This document shows positions 8,680 to 17,146 of a stretch of 64,000 nucleotides of DNA, one piece after another. Location of the stretch: assembly GCA_963703085.1 (NCBI GenBank), contig OY969789.1, forward strand, positions 3,787,220-3,851,219, in the 5' to 3' direction. This stretch comes from DATAEG01 sp963703085. Lineage in GTDB: Bacteria; Actinomycetota; Actinomycetes; Mycobacteriales; Jatrophihabitantaceae. The position numbers and the translations under genes are program-made. The notes below the pieces were generated by a model. The model saw nothing but the letters and a program-made list of their open reading frames with translations, searched no databases and was not told where the DNA came from. Numbering within the stretch: position 1 is the stretch's first letter; every line of letters starts with the position of its first letter.

Positions 8680-9021
8680 TCACCCCTCCACAACGTCGAG
8701 TGCAGTGATCATGAACTCCTCGCCGGCAGTCACCGACACCGCGCTGCTCTGGCACCCTTCGCATACCAGCACCGGTAGCTCGCCCAGTTCGCCGGTCGAC
8801 CCGCAGTCCTGGCAGTGCAACCGGGCCCGGACCGTCTCGACCTCGAGCACCGAGCCGTCGAGCTCGCTGCCGTCGCTCACCAGTTGCCAGCAGTAGCAGA
8901 GCGTGTCCGGCACCACCTGGCGCAGCTGGCCGATGCGCAGGTGGATGGTCTCGACACGGCGCTGGCCTGCCCGGCGCAGAACGATGTCGGCTATCGCACC
9001 ACAGATCGACAGTTCGTGCAC
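8680..9021 (-). CDS. hypA: Hydrogenase nickel metallochaperone HypA
   Basis: HypA binds nickel through its first residues and hands it to HypB and the hydrogenase large subunit (also used for urease in some bacteria). The 113-residue reading frame starts at a GTG giving Met-His-Glu-Leu-Ser-Ile, which is the nickel-binding N-terminus of the family; this decides the start over another in-frame GTG at 9030. The zinc site is seen as CQDC and CEGC in the C-terminal half. The gene is followed by hypB after 5 bases and is divergent from the SRPBCC gene at 9223. The intergenic region contains two tandem inverted repeats. Confidence 0.93.
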   Translation of the reverse strand: MHELSICGAIADIVLRRAGQRRVETIHLRIGQLRQVVPDTLCYCWQLVSDGSELDGSVLEVETVRARLHCQDCGSTGELGELPVLVCEGCQSSAVSVTAGEEFMITALDVVEG

Positions 9022-9138
9022 CGACGTCACCTCGGGTCTCCAAGCGACTGTAAGCCCGGTGGCCGGCGCCGCGGCAACCCTTTGCAGCTCGGCCGCTGCA
9101 CTCGCGACCGGGCCGGCCAGCAGAAGAACGCGAGCGTG

Positions 9139-9192
9139 AGTGCAACCTGTGGTTGCACTTGTCGCCGCGATGTGCAACTCTGGGGTTGCACA
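9139..9192. promoter_or_regulatory. Two tandem inverted repeats sharing the GTGCAAC half-site
   Basis: The first repeat is AGTGCAACC (9139-9147) and GGTTGCACT (9151-9159) around 3 bases. The second is TGTGCAAC (9171-9178) and GTTGCACA (9185-9192) around 6 bases. The centres lie about 32 bp, three helical turns, apart, so two dimers could bind on one DNA face. The site is between divergent hypA and the SRPBCC-ArsR pair. The most likely binder is the ArsR-type regulator of that pair, controlling its own promoter and perhaps hypAB; this is inferred from position. Confidence 0.7.
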
Positions 9193-9222
9193 ATTAACCC
9201 GGCGAAGTGAAGGAGTCCTCTC

Positions 9223-9669
9223 ATGAACGAAGACCGAATCGAGCGCGACACGCTGATCGCAGCCCCGCTGGAGCGGGTCTGGGCGTTGGTCGCTGAGCCC
9301 GGTTTCTGGGTCGCCGAAGACACCGGCCTGTCCGGCACCGTGGCCGTCGAGGGCAAGTCGATGGTGGCCCGGAACTCCGAGCACGGCGACTTCCCGGTGC
9401 GTGTGGAGAAAGTCGAGCCGCCGACCTATGTGGCGTACCGGTGGGTCAGTGCGTTCCCCGGGGAAGAGCTGCGCGAGGACAACAGCACGCTGGTGGAGTT
9501 CACGTTGACCAGCGAAGGCGATGCGACGCGGCTGCGGGTCGTCGAGAGCGGCCTCGCGGCGCTGACCACTTCCGAGGACAACCGCCGGAACATCGTCAAG
9601 GATCACACCGACGGTTGGTCGCAGTGTTTCACCGCGGTCCAGACGCGCGCCGAACAGTCGTCCGGCTGA
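9223..9669 (+). CDS. SRPBCC (AHSA1/START-like) domain protein
   Basis: A 148-residue single-domain protein with the START-like helix-grip fold. It begins IERDTLIAAPLERVWALVAEPG, the hallmark N-terminal strand and helix of the AHSA1/polyketide-cyclase-like group, and ends with the long C-terminal helix NIVKDHTDGWSQCFTAVQT. AAGGAG lies seven bases before the ATG. Its stop shares one base with the start of an ArsR-type regulator, a very common partner of AHSA1-like proteins in actinomycetes. Its ligand or function is not known. Confidence 0.88.
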   Translation: MNEDRIERDTLIAAPLERVWALVAEPGFWVAEDTGLSGTVAVEGKSMVARNSEHGDFPVRVEKVEPPTYVAYRWVSAFPGEELREDNSTLVEFTLTSEGDATRLRVVESGLAALTTSEDNRRNIVKDHTDGWSQCFTAVQTRAEQSSG

Positions 9670-10019
9670 TGGACGGACATCGCTCCGACGCGGAGACGAT
9701 CGAGAGTGTGCTGGCCGCGCTGTCAGATCCGCGACGCCGGCAACTGCTCGACATCCTCGCCTCGCTCGGTGCGGCCACCGCCACGACCCTTGCCGGACGC
9801 CTTCCGGTGTCGCGGCAAGCAGTGGTCAAGCACCTGGCCGTCCTGGAAGCCGCCGGGCTGGTCTCCGCCAATCGGGTCGGACGCGAGGTGCGGTATGCGG
9901 TGCAGCCCACGGCGCTGAACATCACGGCGCGATGGATGACGGCGCTCACCGCCCAATGGGATCGGCAGCTGGCCCGGATCAAACGCATCGCCGAGACGGC
10001 CGAGCGAGATACGCACTAG
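9669..10019 (+). CDS. ArsR-family winged-helix regulator
   Basis: A 116-residue winged-helix repressor. Residues about 12-80 read VLAALSDPRRRQLLDILA, then LPVSRQAVVKHLAVLEAAGLV and the wing RVGREVRYAVQP, the standard ArsR order. No CxC metal-binding motif is present, so it is not an arsenic or cadmium sensor of the classic type. The start overlaps the SRPBCC stop by one base, indicating a two-gene operon. The tandem inverted repeats at 9139-9192 upstream of that operon are the best candidate operators. Confidence 0.9.
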   Translation: MDGHRSDAETIESVLAALSDPRRRQLLDILASLGAATATTLAGRLPVSRQAVVKHLAVLEAAGLVSANRVGREVRYAVQPTALNITARWMTALTAQWDRQLARIKRIAETAERDTH

Positions 10020-10107
10020 ATGCACGGTGCCGCGGAGAGGGTCGCTGCGCGGATGCCCGGCGTAGCAGCGCACTCGCGCCGTCAGGCTGAGGCGGTACTT
10101 TTCCGGG

Positions 10108-10705
10108 ATGGCGGCTCCACGGTTTCCGACCGACCATGAGCCGACGATCGAGGTGCGGTCGGCCGTGGGCCGCTTCGATGACTTCGCCACCGTCGTCGGC
10201 ACCCGGCGACCCGACGCGCGCGGTTGCTGGTGCATGGCCTACCGGGACAGTCGGGTGCCGGCCGAGGAGCGGCCGATCCGCATGCGCGCCGAGTGCGCCG
10301 CCGAACCCGGCCCAGGCGTGCTCGTTTATGTGGACGACGTCGTGGCCGGCTGGTGCTCGATCGCGCCGCGGGCAAGCTATCGGCGGCTGCTCAACTCCCG
10401 AACCATCCCGGTCCTGGACGACCGTGACGCCTGGGTCGCGGTTTGCTTCGTCGTTCGCGCCGGGTACCGCAAGCACGGGCTGATGCATCGGCTGCTGGCC
10501 GGCGCCGTGCACCATGCCGCTGGGCATGGTGCCGAAGTCGTCGAGGGTTATCCCGTGGACGCAGGCGGCGGCCGGGTCGACGTCATTTCCGGCTATGTCG
10601 GCACTGTCGAGCTCTTCGAACGCGCCGGTTTCGAGCGAGCGGCGCCGACGTCCGGCCAGCAGCGGCGGCCAGCCGCGATGGGTGATGCGCAAGACGTTGC
10701 GCTGA
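10108..10705 (+). pseudogene. GNAT N-acetyltransferase, frameshifted near the C-terminus
   Basis: The first 180 codons encode a GNAT acetyltransferase: CWCMAYRD near the N-terminus, WVAVCFVVRAGYRKHGL at the acetyl-CoA-binding A motif and YVGTVELFERAGFERAAP before the end. The frame then runs on into 360 codons that are antisense to the next gene and look nothing like a protein. In another frame the last bases read SGGQPRWVMRKTLR followed by a stop at 10703-10705, which is the expected ending of such enzymes. A one- or two-base indel between about 10645 and 10660 therefore separates the body from its tail. Either the gene is mildly damaged or the sequence has an error. Confidence 0.75.
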
Positions 10706-10791
10706 GCCAGTCCAGGTCGGGTTCCGCCGCGAGGACGGCGGCGGAGGGGCAACCGCCTCCGACGCTCGGAGTCGGTCGACTCGGTAATTCG

Positions 10792-11658
10792 CTAGGCGTC
10801 CCGGTACCGGTCCCGCCGCTGCGGAAGTGGCTGGAAGCCGGCCGACTCATAGGTGGCCACGCCGCCGGTATTGGAGCTCGAGGTGCAGACCAGCGCGCTC
10901 GACGAGCCCAACTGCGCAAGTGCGGCCGCCGCGGCGACAGTGATCGCCCGGCCGTAACCGTGACCGCGATGGTCCCGGTGCACGCCCATCGGTTCGAGCA
11001 GGCCAGGCTTCCCCGGACCAGCCGACCACACCGCCACCGCAGCCACCGCGTTGCCCTGCCCGTCGTAGCCGAGCAGGCACCGGGCATCGGCGTAGGGGAG
11101 TCCGGCCGCCATCGTGCGCCACCGGTCGTCGGTGAAGGTCGACCGGTCGAACGACGCTCGGATCACGGTGGCCCACTGTGCCGCCTTCTCCGGTCCGATC
11201 ACGTCCATCCGCATGCCCGGGTCGGTGATCGGCCCGGTGAAGTCGCAGCGCAACGGTGTCCACGGTTCATCGACGTTCCAGCCGTCGTCACCGAGCAGGT
11301 CGTGGATCAGCGCGCCGGTCGGTGCCTCCACGGCGACCTTCCCCGCTGGCAGCACGCCGCGCTGCGGATCGGTCACGTCCGCTTCCAACTGTCGCGCCAG
11401 GGCTTCGTCCCGGTGGGCGTCGGGCGCGGTCGTCAGCCGTACCAGCGCGGGGCCGTCCAGCAGTCCGACAGCGACAACCTGTCCGTGCCGACGCCAGATC
11501 CGAACCGCCGCCGCTGTGGCCTCGGCACCGAATCGCCAGAACCAGCCGAGGTCACCGGGATGCAGTTGCATCGGTGCCGCATCGTCCTGCCATTCGCGCA
11601 GGGCGGCCACCGCGTCGCCCAGCTCGTCGACATCCGGCGTGCTCAATTTGATTGCCAT
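10792..11658 (-). CDS. GNAT-family N-acetyltransferase
   Basis: An acetyltransferase of about 288 residues. The C-terminal half carries the acetyl-CoA binding motif as MGVHRDHRGHGYGRAITVAA, followed by ALVCTSSSNTGGVATYESAGF, typical of the GNAT B motif. The N-terminal 130 residues are less conserved and may be a degenerate second GNAT-like domain. ATG at 11658 (AIKLSTPD follows) is taken as the start; an ATG at 11676 is equally possible since neither has a clear ribosome-binding site. It faces the frameshifted acetyltransferase upstream of it on the other strand. Confidence 0.85.
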   Translation of the reverse strand: MAIKLSTPDVDELGDAVAALREWQDDAAPMQLHPGDLGWFWRFGAEATAAAVRIWRRHGQVVAVGLLDGPALVRLTTAPDAHRDEALARQLEADVTDPQRGVLPAGKVAVEAPTGALIHDLLGDDGWNVDEPWTPLRCDFTGPITDPGMRMDVIGPEKAAQWATVIRASFDRSTFTDDRWRTMAAGLPYADARCLLGYDGQGNAVAAVAVWSAGPGKPGLLEPMGVHRDHRGHGYGRAITVAAAAALAQLGSSSALVCTSSSNTGGVATYESAGFQPLPQRRDRYRDA

Positions 11659-11736
11659 CGCGTGATCACACACCATGACGGCAGCGGTGCGCGGCTGGTT
11701 TTCCGATGCCGCAGAGCCCGGCCCGCGGTGGATTGG

Positions 11737-12000
11737 CTACGCCGTAGCAGCGTCTGCACCGGGCGCGACGTCGTCGGCGAGTGACGCAAGGTCGAGCCCG
11801 AGGACGCTGCCGACCGCCGCAATGGTGAAAAACGCAGGCGTGGCGATGCGCCCGGTCTCGATCTTGCGCAGTGTCTCGACCGGGATACCGGCGGCGACGG
11901 CGACGTCGACCATGCTGCGCTCGCCGCGGGCTTGCCGCAGTGCTGCGCCGAGGCGACGGCCGCGAGCGCGCTCGGCAGGGGAGAGGATAGGCCGAACCAT
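11737..12000 (-). CDS. Small XRE-family regulator, divergent from map
   Basis: An 87-residue helix-turn-helix protein (RRLGAALRQARGERSMVDVAVAAGIPVETLRKIETGRIATP) almost entirely made of the DNA-binding domain. ATG at 12000 abuts a 36-bp dyad that begins at 12001, leaving no room for a ribosome-binding site; TAGTAT eight bases before the ATG on this strand would give a leaderless transcript, common in actinomycetes. It is divergent from a methionine aminopeptidase gene. It probably binds the dyad and represses both genes, but this is inference. Confidence 0.85.
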   Translation of the reverse strand: MVRPILSPAERARGRRLGAALRQARGERSMVDVAVAAGIPVETLRKIETGRIATPAFFTIAAVGSVLGLDLASLADDVAPGADAATA

Positions 12001-12036
12001 GACCGTGATACTAATACCGGTATAACAATCACGGTC
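12001..12036. promoter_or_regulatory. 36-bp dyad operator/promoter between XRE gene and map
   Basis: Outer arms GACCGTGAT (12001-12009) and ATCACGGTC (12028-12036) and the inner perfect palindrome ATACCGGTAT (12014-12023) share exactly the same centre (12018/12019). TATAAC at 12021-12026 is a good -10 hexamer for the rightward aminopeptidase gene. The dyad therefore covers the promoter of both divergent genes, as an autoregulatory operator would. Confidence 0.75.
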
Positions 12037-12055
12037 ACGAGGAGCACGACGAGCA

Positions 12056-12820
12056 ATGATCGAACTCAAAACCCCCGGCGAGATCGACGCGATGGCGGCG
12101 GCAGGAGCCGTCGTCGCTCGCGCACTGGCGGCCACCCGCCGGGCCAGCCGCCCCGGGGTGCGGCTGACCGAGCTGGATGAGGTGGCCCGCGAGGTGCTCC
12201 GAGAGGACGGTGCGAGCTCACCGTTCCTCGGCTACCAGCCGTCGTTTGCGCACAGCCCGTACCCGGGGGTGGTGTGCCTCTCGGTCAACGACGCTGTGCT
12301 GCACGGCATCCCCACCCGCTCCCGGCTTCGGGACGGTGACCTGCTGAGCATCGACTGCGGCGCCACCCTCGACGGATGGACCGGCGACGCGGCGATCTCC
12401 TTCTGCGTCGGGCGCACCAGCAACACCGACGCCCGGCTCCTCGAACGCACCGAAGCCGCGCTGCTGGCCGGCATCGCCGCCGCGCAACCAGGGGGGCGAA
12501 TCGGCGATATCTCCGCCGCGATCGGCACGGTCGCGCGCGCTGCCGGCTACGGCCTGCACACCGACTTCGGCGGGCACGGCATCGGGCGGACGATGCACGA
12601 AAGCCCATCCATTCCCAATGACGGCCGCCCCGGACGTGGCATGCGGCTTCAGCCTGGGCTCACCATCGCCGTGGAACCGTGGTTCCTCGCCGGCGGCCGG
12701 GACGCCTACCGCATCGACGACGACGGCTGGACCCTGCGCAGCTCCGACGGCAGCCGCGGCGCCCACTTCGAGCACACCATCGCCATCACCACCGCAGGGC
12801 CGCGGATCCTGACCAGCTGA
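12056..12820 (+). CDS. map: Type I methionine aminopeptidase
   Basis: The enzyme removes the initiator methionine from new proteins with a two-metal centre. All five metal ligands are recognisable: Asp in LLSIDCGATLDGWTGD (two aspartates), His in GGHGIGRTMHE, Glu in IAVEPWF and Glu in HFEHTIAIT. The length, 254 residues, fits a bacterial type I enzyme without an N-terminal zinc extension. Instead of lying in the ribosomal-protein operon, it is divergent from a small XRE regulator across a long dyad, so this is probably an extra, separately controlled copy. Confidence 0.93.
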   Translation: MIELKTPGEIDAMAAAGAVVARALAATRRASRPGVRLTELDEVAREVLREDGASSPFLGYQPSFAHSPYPGVVCLSVNDAVLHGIPTRSRLRDGDLLSIDCGATLDGWTGDAAISFCVGRTSNTDARLLERTEAALLAGIAAAQPGGRIGDISAAIGTVARAAGYGLHTDFGGHGIGRTMHESPSIPNDGRPGRGMRLQPGLTIAVEPWFLAGGRDAYRIDDDGWTLRSSDGSRGAHFEHTIAITTAGPRILTS

Positions 12821-12871
12821 GGCGCTCTCGTCCCGGCGCGGAGGGCCGGACGGCATGCTCGCGGCCGAGGG

Positions 12872-13522
12872 CTACGAACCGAGGTAGCGCAGCACGGCGA
12901 GGACGCGGCGGTTGTCGGCCTCGTCCGGCGGCAGTCCCAACTTGTCCAGGACGCTCGCCACGTGCTTTTCCACCGTTCCTCCGGTCACCACGAGTGCGTC
13001 GGCGATGCCCGCGTTCGAGCGTCCCTCCGCCATCAGCTCGAGCACGTGGCGCTCGCGCGCGGTGAGCGCCGCCAGGCCGTCGGCGCGGCGGCTGGCCCGC
13101 AACAGCTGACCGACGACCTCGGGGTCCAGCGCCGTGCCGCCCGCGGCGACTCGTTCCAGCGCGTCGGCGAACTCGGCCACGTCGGCCACCCGCTCCTTCA
13201 ACAGGTAGCCGGCGCCCGCGGCGTTGCCTTCCAACAGCCGGGCGGTGTACTTGGTCTCGATGTACTGCGAGAGCACGAGCACCCCGGTGCGTGGGTACTG
13301 GCGGCGGATCTCGAGCGCGGCGCGCAATCCCTCGTCGGTGTGCGTCGGCGGCATCCTGATGTCGGCCACCACCACGTCGGGCCGGTGCTCGGCCACCGCC
13401 GCAATCAGCGAGGTGCTATCACCGACGGCGGCGCAGACGTGATGACCATGGTCCTCGATCAGCCGGGCCAGGCCGGCCCGGAACAGCGCCGCGTCCTCGG
13501 CGATCACGACCCGCACACTCAT
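12872..13522 (-). CDS. NarL/LuxR-family response regulator
   Basis: A 216-residue response regulator. The receiver domain starts VRVVIAEDAALFRAGL (acid pocket ED), has the phosphorylated aspartate in VVVADIRMPP and the lysine in YLLKERV. The C-terminal LuxR helix-turn-helix reads LTARERHVLELMAEGRSNAGIADALVVTGGTVEKHV. Its start overlaps the end of the sensor-kinase gene by 4 bases, and kinase, ABC-2 permease and ATPase precede it on the same strand. A likely binding site is the palindrome at 16603-16620 upstream of that operon. Confidence 0.93.
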   Translation of the reverse strand: MSVRVVIAEDAALFRAGLARLIEDHGHHVCAAVGDSTSLIAAVAEHRPDVVVADIRMPPTHTDEGLRAALEIRRQYPRTGVLVLSQYIETKYTARLLEGNAAGAGYLLKERVADVAEFADALERVAAGGTALDPEVVGQLLRASRRADGLAALTARERHVLELMAEGRSNAGIADALVVTGGTVEKHVASVLDKLGLPPDEADNRRVLAVLRYLGS

Positions 13523-14923
13523 GCGCGCAGTGGCAGTTCGACGGTGACCTTCGTCGGACCGCCGGGCGGACTGGCGATGGTGATCGTGCCGTCCACCACG
13601 GCGACCCGCTGCCCGAGCCCGGCCAGACCGGTGCCCAGCGACGGGTCAGCACCGCCTGCGCCGTCGTCGGCGACGCTGAGCAGCAGCACGTTCTGCGGTG
13701 CGGCTGCCCGGATCACGATGGTGTTCGCGAAGCTGTGCTTGGCAGCGTTGGCCAGCAGCTCGGCGGCGCAGAAATAGGCGATGGATTCGATCGCGGGGGC
13801 CGGCCGGGCCGGGATGCCGACCTCCAGCTCGACCGGGATCACGCTGTCGGCAGCCAACGAGGCGAGAGCGTCGGGCAGCCCGTTGTCGAGCACCGGTGGG
13901 TGGATCCCGCGGGCCAGGCTGCGCAATTCGCCGAGCGCGTCCTTGGCGCCGCGGAGCGCGGCGTCGACCAGCTCCCGGGCAGCACTCGCGTCCGGAACCT
14001 CGCCGCTGTCGCCGAGCTTCTTCCGGGCCATGCCGAGGTTCATGGCCAGCGTGGCCAGCCGGATCTGCGCGCCGTCGTGCAGGTTCCGTTCGAGGCGCCG
14101 CAGCAGGGCGGCGGAGTCGTCCACGGCCAGCGCCCGGCTCAACTCCAGGTCATGGACCCGTTGCGCCAGCCGCCCGGGCCCGAGCAGCCCGCGAATCAGC
14201 CAGCCGTCGGCGGCGGTGACGGCCCGGGCCACCCAGGGTGCGGCCAGCAGCATCGCCGCGCCCGCTGCAGCGGCAGCGAACGTGCCGGGCAGGGTCGCCA
14301 CGCGGAAGGTGCCCTCGCCGAACATGCCGAACGGCGTGTACACCGGCACCGCGCTCAGCCGGCTTCCCGGTGGATCATTGCGAAACGCTCCCCAGAAGAG
14401 CGGGTAGCTCAGGTTGACCAGCCCGCCGACCCAGAAGTACACGGCGTAGAGCTCAGCCAGGCCGACCGGCAACCTGACCAACAGGTAGGCCATCACCCGC
14501 CACCCGGTCTCGTCGCGGGGGCCCGGCCAGGGCCGCCGGCGGCGGCGGCGCGGCGACCTGAATCCCGAGCAGTCGGTTCGCCAGTGTGCGCTGCAGCGCG
14601 CCGATGCGGCGGGCTGCCGGCGTCGACACCAGCAGCACGAGCAGGATTGCCAGACCGACACAGGCGATGCCGATCTCGGCGGGGGACGGGTTGCCACCAT
14701 CGGCACCGGCCGCGAACCAGGTCAGGTCCACGGCGATGAGGAACAGTGCCGCGGGGCTGACAAGGACGAACGCCAACCCGGCCAGGCAGAACAACAGTGC
14801 GCGACCCTGACGCTGGGCGAACGGCGCCACCACGGCCGCGCGGGCCACCGACCACGGGCCCCTGACCCACGCGGGACGCCCCGGGGACGGTGCGGTGCTC
14901 GGCATGGTCACCGGGGGGTCCAT
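13519..14923 (-). pseudogene. Sensor histidine kinase, frameshifted at a G run
   Basis: The coding sequence is split over two frames. The N-terminal part (14923 leftward) has a short cytoplasmic head and two membrane segments and ends ANRLLGIQVAAPPPPAAL. The rest, from about 14520 to 13519, continues MAYLLVRLPVGLAELYAVYFW with two more membrane segments, then the dimerisation region RNLHDGAQIRLATLAMNLG with the phospho-accepting histidine and the ATPase domain ELLANAAKHS...VADDGAGG. Removing one base from the run of five G at 14517-14521 rejoins both parts. It belongs to the NarL-type kinase group and pairs with the following response regulator. Confidence 0.85.
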
Positions 14924-14960
14924 GCCGACATTCTCCTACGCGCTGCGGTCGGATCCGTGC

Positions 14961-15761
14961 TCATGCGTCCCGTCGGCCGAGCAGTAACCCGCCGACCGCC
15001 AGCGCGACCACGGCGTACAGGCCCAGCATGCCGAGCCCGGCCCACCCGGAAAGGAAGTCAGGGCACGAGGCGCTGTCCGTGCCGCAGGTCACCGGCTTGG
15101 TCGTGCTCAACGAGTTCTCCACGATCAACAGCGGCATGTAGGGCGCGGCGCTGTGCACGATGATGCCGACGACCTGAGGGGCCACGTACACCGCCGCCAC
15201 CAGCACTCCCACCGCGGCTCCGCTGTGCCGGATGATCGTGCCAAGGCCCAACCCGAGCAGGCCGATCAGGCAGAAACCGGCCCCGGTCACCACGACCGCC
15301 CGCAGCACATCGGGCTGGCCCAGGGTGGGGGCGGTGAGGCCGTGGCCCAGCGTGGCGCCAGCGGCGAAGAACGCGATGAAGGCGCCGACCTCCCCGAGGA
15401 TGAGCGTCACCGCCCCGAACACCGCTGCCTTCGCAGCCAGCACCACGCGGCGGCGCGGAACGGCGGCCAGCGTCGTGCGAATCGTGCCCGAGTTGTATTC
15501 GCCGGTCATGGTCAGTACGCCGAGAGCTCCCGCCAACAGCAGGCCCGGAACCATGCCGGCCAGCGCATTGTTGATCAGATCCGCTGACGGGTCTTTGCTG
15601 CTCAGCCCCACTCCGAGCCCGATTCCGATGGTCCCGGCGGCCGTGATGGCCAGAACCCACCACGTGGAGCGCAGGCTGCGCAGCTTGATCCATTCCATCC
15701 GAGCCGCCTGGGCCAATCCATAACGGCCCTCGGGCACGCGGATCGCTGCGGTTGTGGTCAT
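14961..15761 (-). CDS. ABC-2 type exporter permease
   Basis: A 266-residue membrane protein with about six hydrophobic segments. It starts with the MEWIKLRSLRSTWWVLA pattern seen in ABC-2 permeases of actinomycetes, where the short cytoplasmic lead helix precedes the first membrane span, and contains LTMTGEYNSGTIRTTLAAVPRR, the conserved loop contacting the ATPase. Its ATG overlaps the stop of the ATPase gene (ATGA). The downstream two-component genes suggest that the exporter responds to, or removes, a cell-envelope-active compound. Confidence 0.9.
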   Translation of the reverse strand: MTTTAAIRVPEGRYGLAQAARMEWIKLRSLRSTWWVLAITAAGTIGIGLGVGLSSKDPSADLINNALAGMVPGLLLAGALGVLTMTGEYNSGTIRTTLAAVPRRRVVLAAKAAVFGAVTLILGEVGAFIAFFAAGATLGHGLTAPTLGQPDVLRAVVVTGAGFCLIGLLGLGLGTIIRHSGAAVGVLVAAVYVAPQVVGIIVHSAAPYMPLLIVENSLSTTKPVTCGTDSASCPDFLSGWAGLGMLGLYAVVALAVGGLLLGRRDA

Positions 15762-16495
15762 CGGGTTGACTCCTTCGCTGTGTTCGCGCGGTACTCGACC
15801 GCGTCGCTGGTGAGCTGGAAGAACGCGTCCTCCAGAGACGCCGATCCGGCCGACATCTCGGCGACAGTCGTATCCGCGAGCAGCTGCCCGTGGCCGATCA
15901 CGACCAGCCGCTCGGCGGTCAGCGCCATCTCGCTGATCAGGTGACTGGACACGAACACGGTGCGGCCTTCGGCAGCCAGCGACTTCAGCAGGTTGCGGAT
16001 CCAGCGAACCCCCTCGGGATCCAGGCCGTTCACCGGCTCGTCCAGCAGCAGTACCGCCGGATCGCCCAGCAGGGCCGCGGCAACCCCGAGGCGCTGCCCC
16101 ATCCCGAGCGAGAACTTCCCGGCTCGCCTCCCGGCGGCGCTGGTCAGGCCCACCATGTCGAGCACCTCGTCGACCCTGGCTCGGGGAATCGCGTTACTGG
16201 CCGCCAACGCGCTCAGGTGACTCCGCGCACTACGGCCCGGGTGAAACGCCCTGGCCTCGAGCAGTGCGCCGACCTCGCGCAGCGGCCAGCGCAGCTCGCG
16301 GTAGCGGCGGCCGCCGACGCGAACTTGGCCGGCGTCGGGACGGTCCAACCCGAGGATCAGCCGCATGGTCGTGGACTTGCCCGACCCGTTCGGGCCGAGG
16401 AAGCCGGTGACGCTGCCCGGTCGGACGTCGAAGCTGAGTGCATCGACCGCGGTCCTCGGTCCGTATCGCTTGGTGAGATCGCGGGCCTCGATCAC
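15758..16495 (-). CDS. ABC exporter ATP-binding protein
   Basis: A 245-residue ATPase of the drug/ABC-2 exporter type. Walker A is GPNGSGKST, the signature FSLGMGQRLGVAAALL and Walker B VLLLDEPVNGLDP, followed by VSSHLISEM with the switch histidine. The C-terminal tail SASLEDAFFQLT matches the usual ending of these ATPases. The GTG at 16495 is preceded by GAAGGAG at 6 bases; upstream in-frame codons look non-coding. It heads the operon ATPase-permease-kinase-response regulator. Confidence 0.93.
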   Translation of the reverse strand: MIEARDLTKRYGPRTAVDALSFDVRPGSVTGFLGPNGSGKSTTMRLILGLDRPDAGQVRVGGRRYRELRWPLREVGALLEARAFHPGRSARSHLSALAASNAIPRARVDEVLDMVGLTSAAGRRAGKFSLGMGQRLGVAAALLGDPAVLLLDEPVNGLDPEGVRWIRNLLKSLAAEGRTVFVSSHLISEMALTAERLVVIGHGQLLADTTVAEMSAGSASLEDAFFQLTSDAVEYRANTAKESTR

Positions 16496-16602
16496 CCGAA
16501 CTCCTTCCGCCGTTGCTGCTTGCTTTCGTTGTTGGTCTGCACAGACGACGACGTTAGGTACGCGGCCGCCCGGGCGGCATGTGGCTAGCGACCATCTTTC
16601 GG

Positions 16603-16620
16603 CTGGGGGATTTCCCCCAG
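16603..16620. promoter_or_regulatory. Palindrome upstream of ABC-2/two-component operon
   Basis: CTGGGGG (16603-16609) and CCCCCAG (16614-16620) flank ATTT. The 14-base core GGGGGATTTCCCCC is repeated exactly at 35020-35033, upstream of the secreted serine hydrolase gene. This copy lies 108 bases before the ATPase start. It could be read as a terminator of the MerR gene, but no T run follows and the repeated core upstream of another gene favours a binding site, perhaps of the operon's response regulator. Confidence 0.5.
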
Positions 16621-16736
16621 GAAAGTCGTTGCCGGGCATGGCGCAGCGCAACGCAACGCGTCGCAGCGCTCAGGCCGTTCCTTGCCGCAGACGGGAAGCC
16701 CCACCGACAGCAGGGACGCGAGGACCTCGCACCGAG

Positions 16737-17120
16737 CTAGGTGGACGCTGCCCCGGTGGCAGTGCGTGGACTCGGCGCGAGCTCGTGGAGCAGCGTGAAG
16801 AGGTGGTCGATCCGTTCGACGACGACCTCGCGCAACCGGTCTGCGAGTCGGTCCCAGTCGTCCGGCGTCGGCGGTACGCCCGCCGGGAGGGTGGCCAGTG
16901 CGCGCTTGATCTCGTCGAGGGACAGGCCGACGCGTTGCGATGCTCGGATCATTGCTACGCGGCACAGGACGTCGGGGAAGAATCGGCGCTCATTGGTGGC
17001 CGTGCGTTCGCAGGGCAGCAGGTCCTGGTCGGCGTACCAGCGGACCGCCGAGCGGGCGATCTGCATGCGGTCGGCGACCTGTCCGACGCTGAGGCCGTCC
17101 GGGTGTGGGTCGTCAGTCAT
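16737..17120 (-). CDS. MerR-family transcriptional regulator
   Basis: A 127-residue regulator. The winged-helix domain reads LSVGQVADRMQIARSAVRWYADQDLLPCERT with RRFFPDVLCRVAMIRASQRVGLSLDEIKRAL, the standard MerR order, followed by a dimerisation helix (about residues 80-115). No cysteine cluster for a metal or iron-sulfur centre is visible in the C-terminal region, so it probably senses an organic ligand or redox through other means. ATG at 17120 is chosen; an in-frame start at 17162 would extend it through its own promoter. It is divergent from the flavin reductase fusion at 17215. Confidence 0.9.
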   Translation of the reverse strand: MTDDPHPDGLSVGQVADRMQIARSAVRWYADQDLLPCERTATNERRFFPDVLCRVAMIRASQRVGLSLDEIKRALATLPAGVPPTPDDWDRLADRLREVVVERIDHLFTLLHELAPSPRTATGAAST

Positions 17121-17146
17121 TGCCCCATCCTGCGCGGGTTCAGGGT

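Noticed and set aside
16603..16620. Rho-independent terminator of the MerR gene
   Set aside because: No T run, and the identical core before an unrelated gene favours a protein-binding site; the terminator reading is kept only as an alternative.
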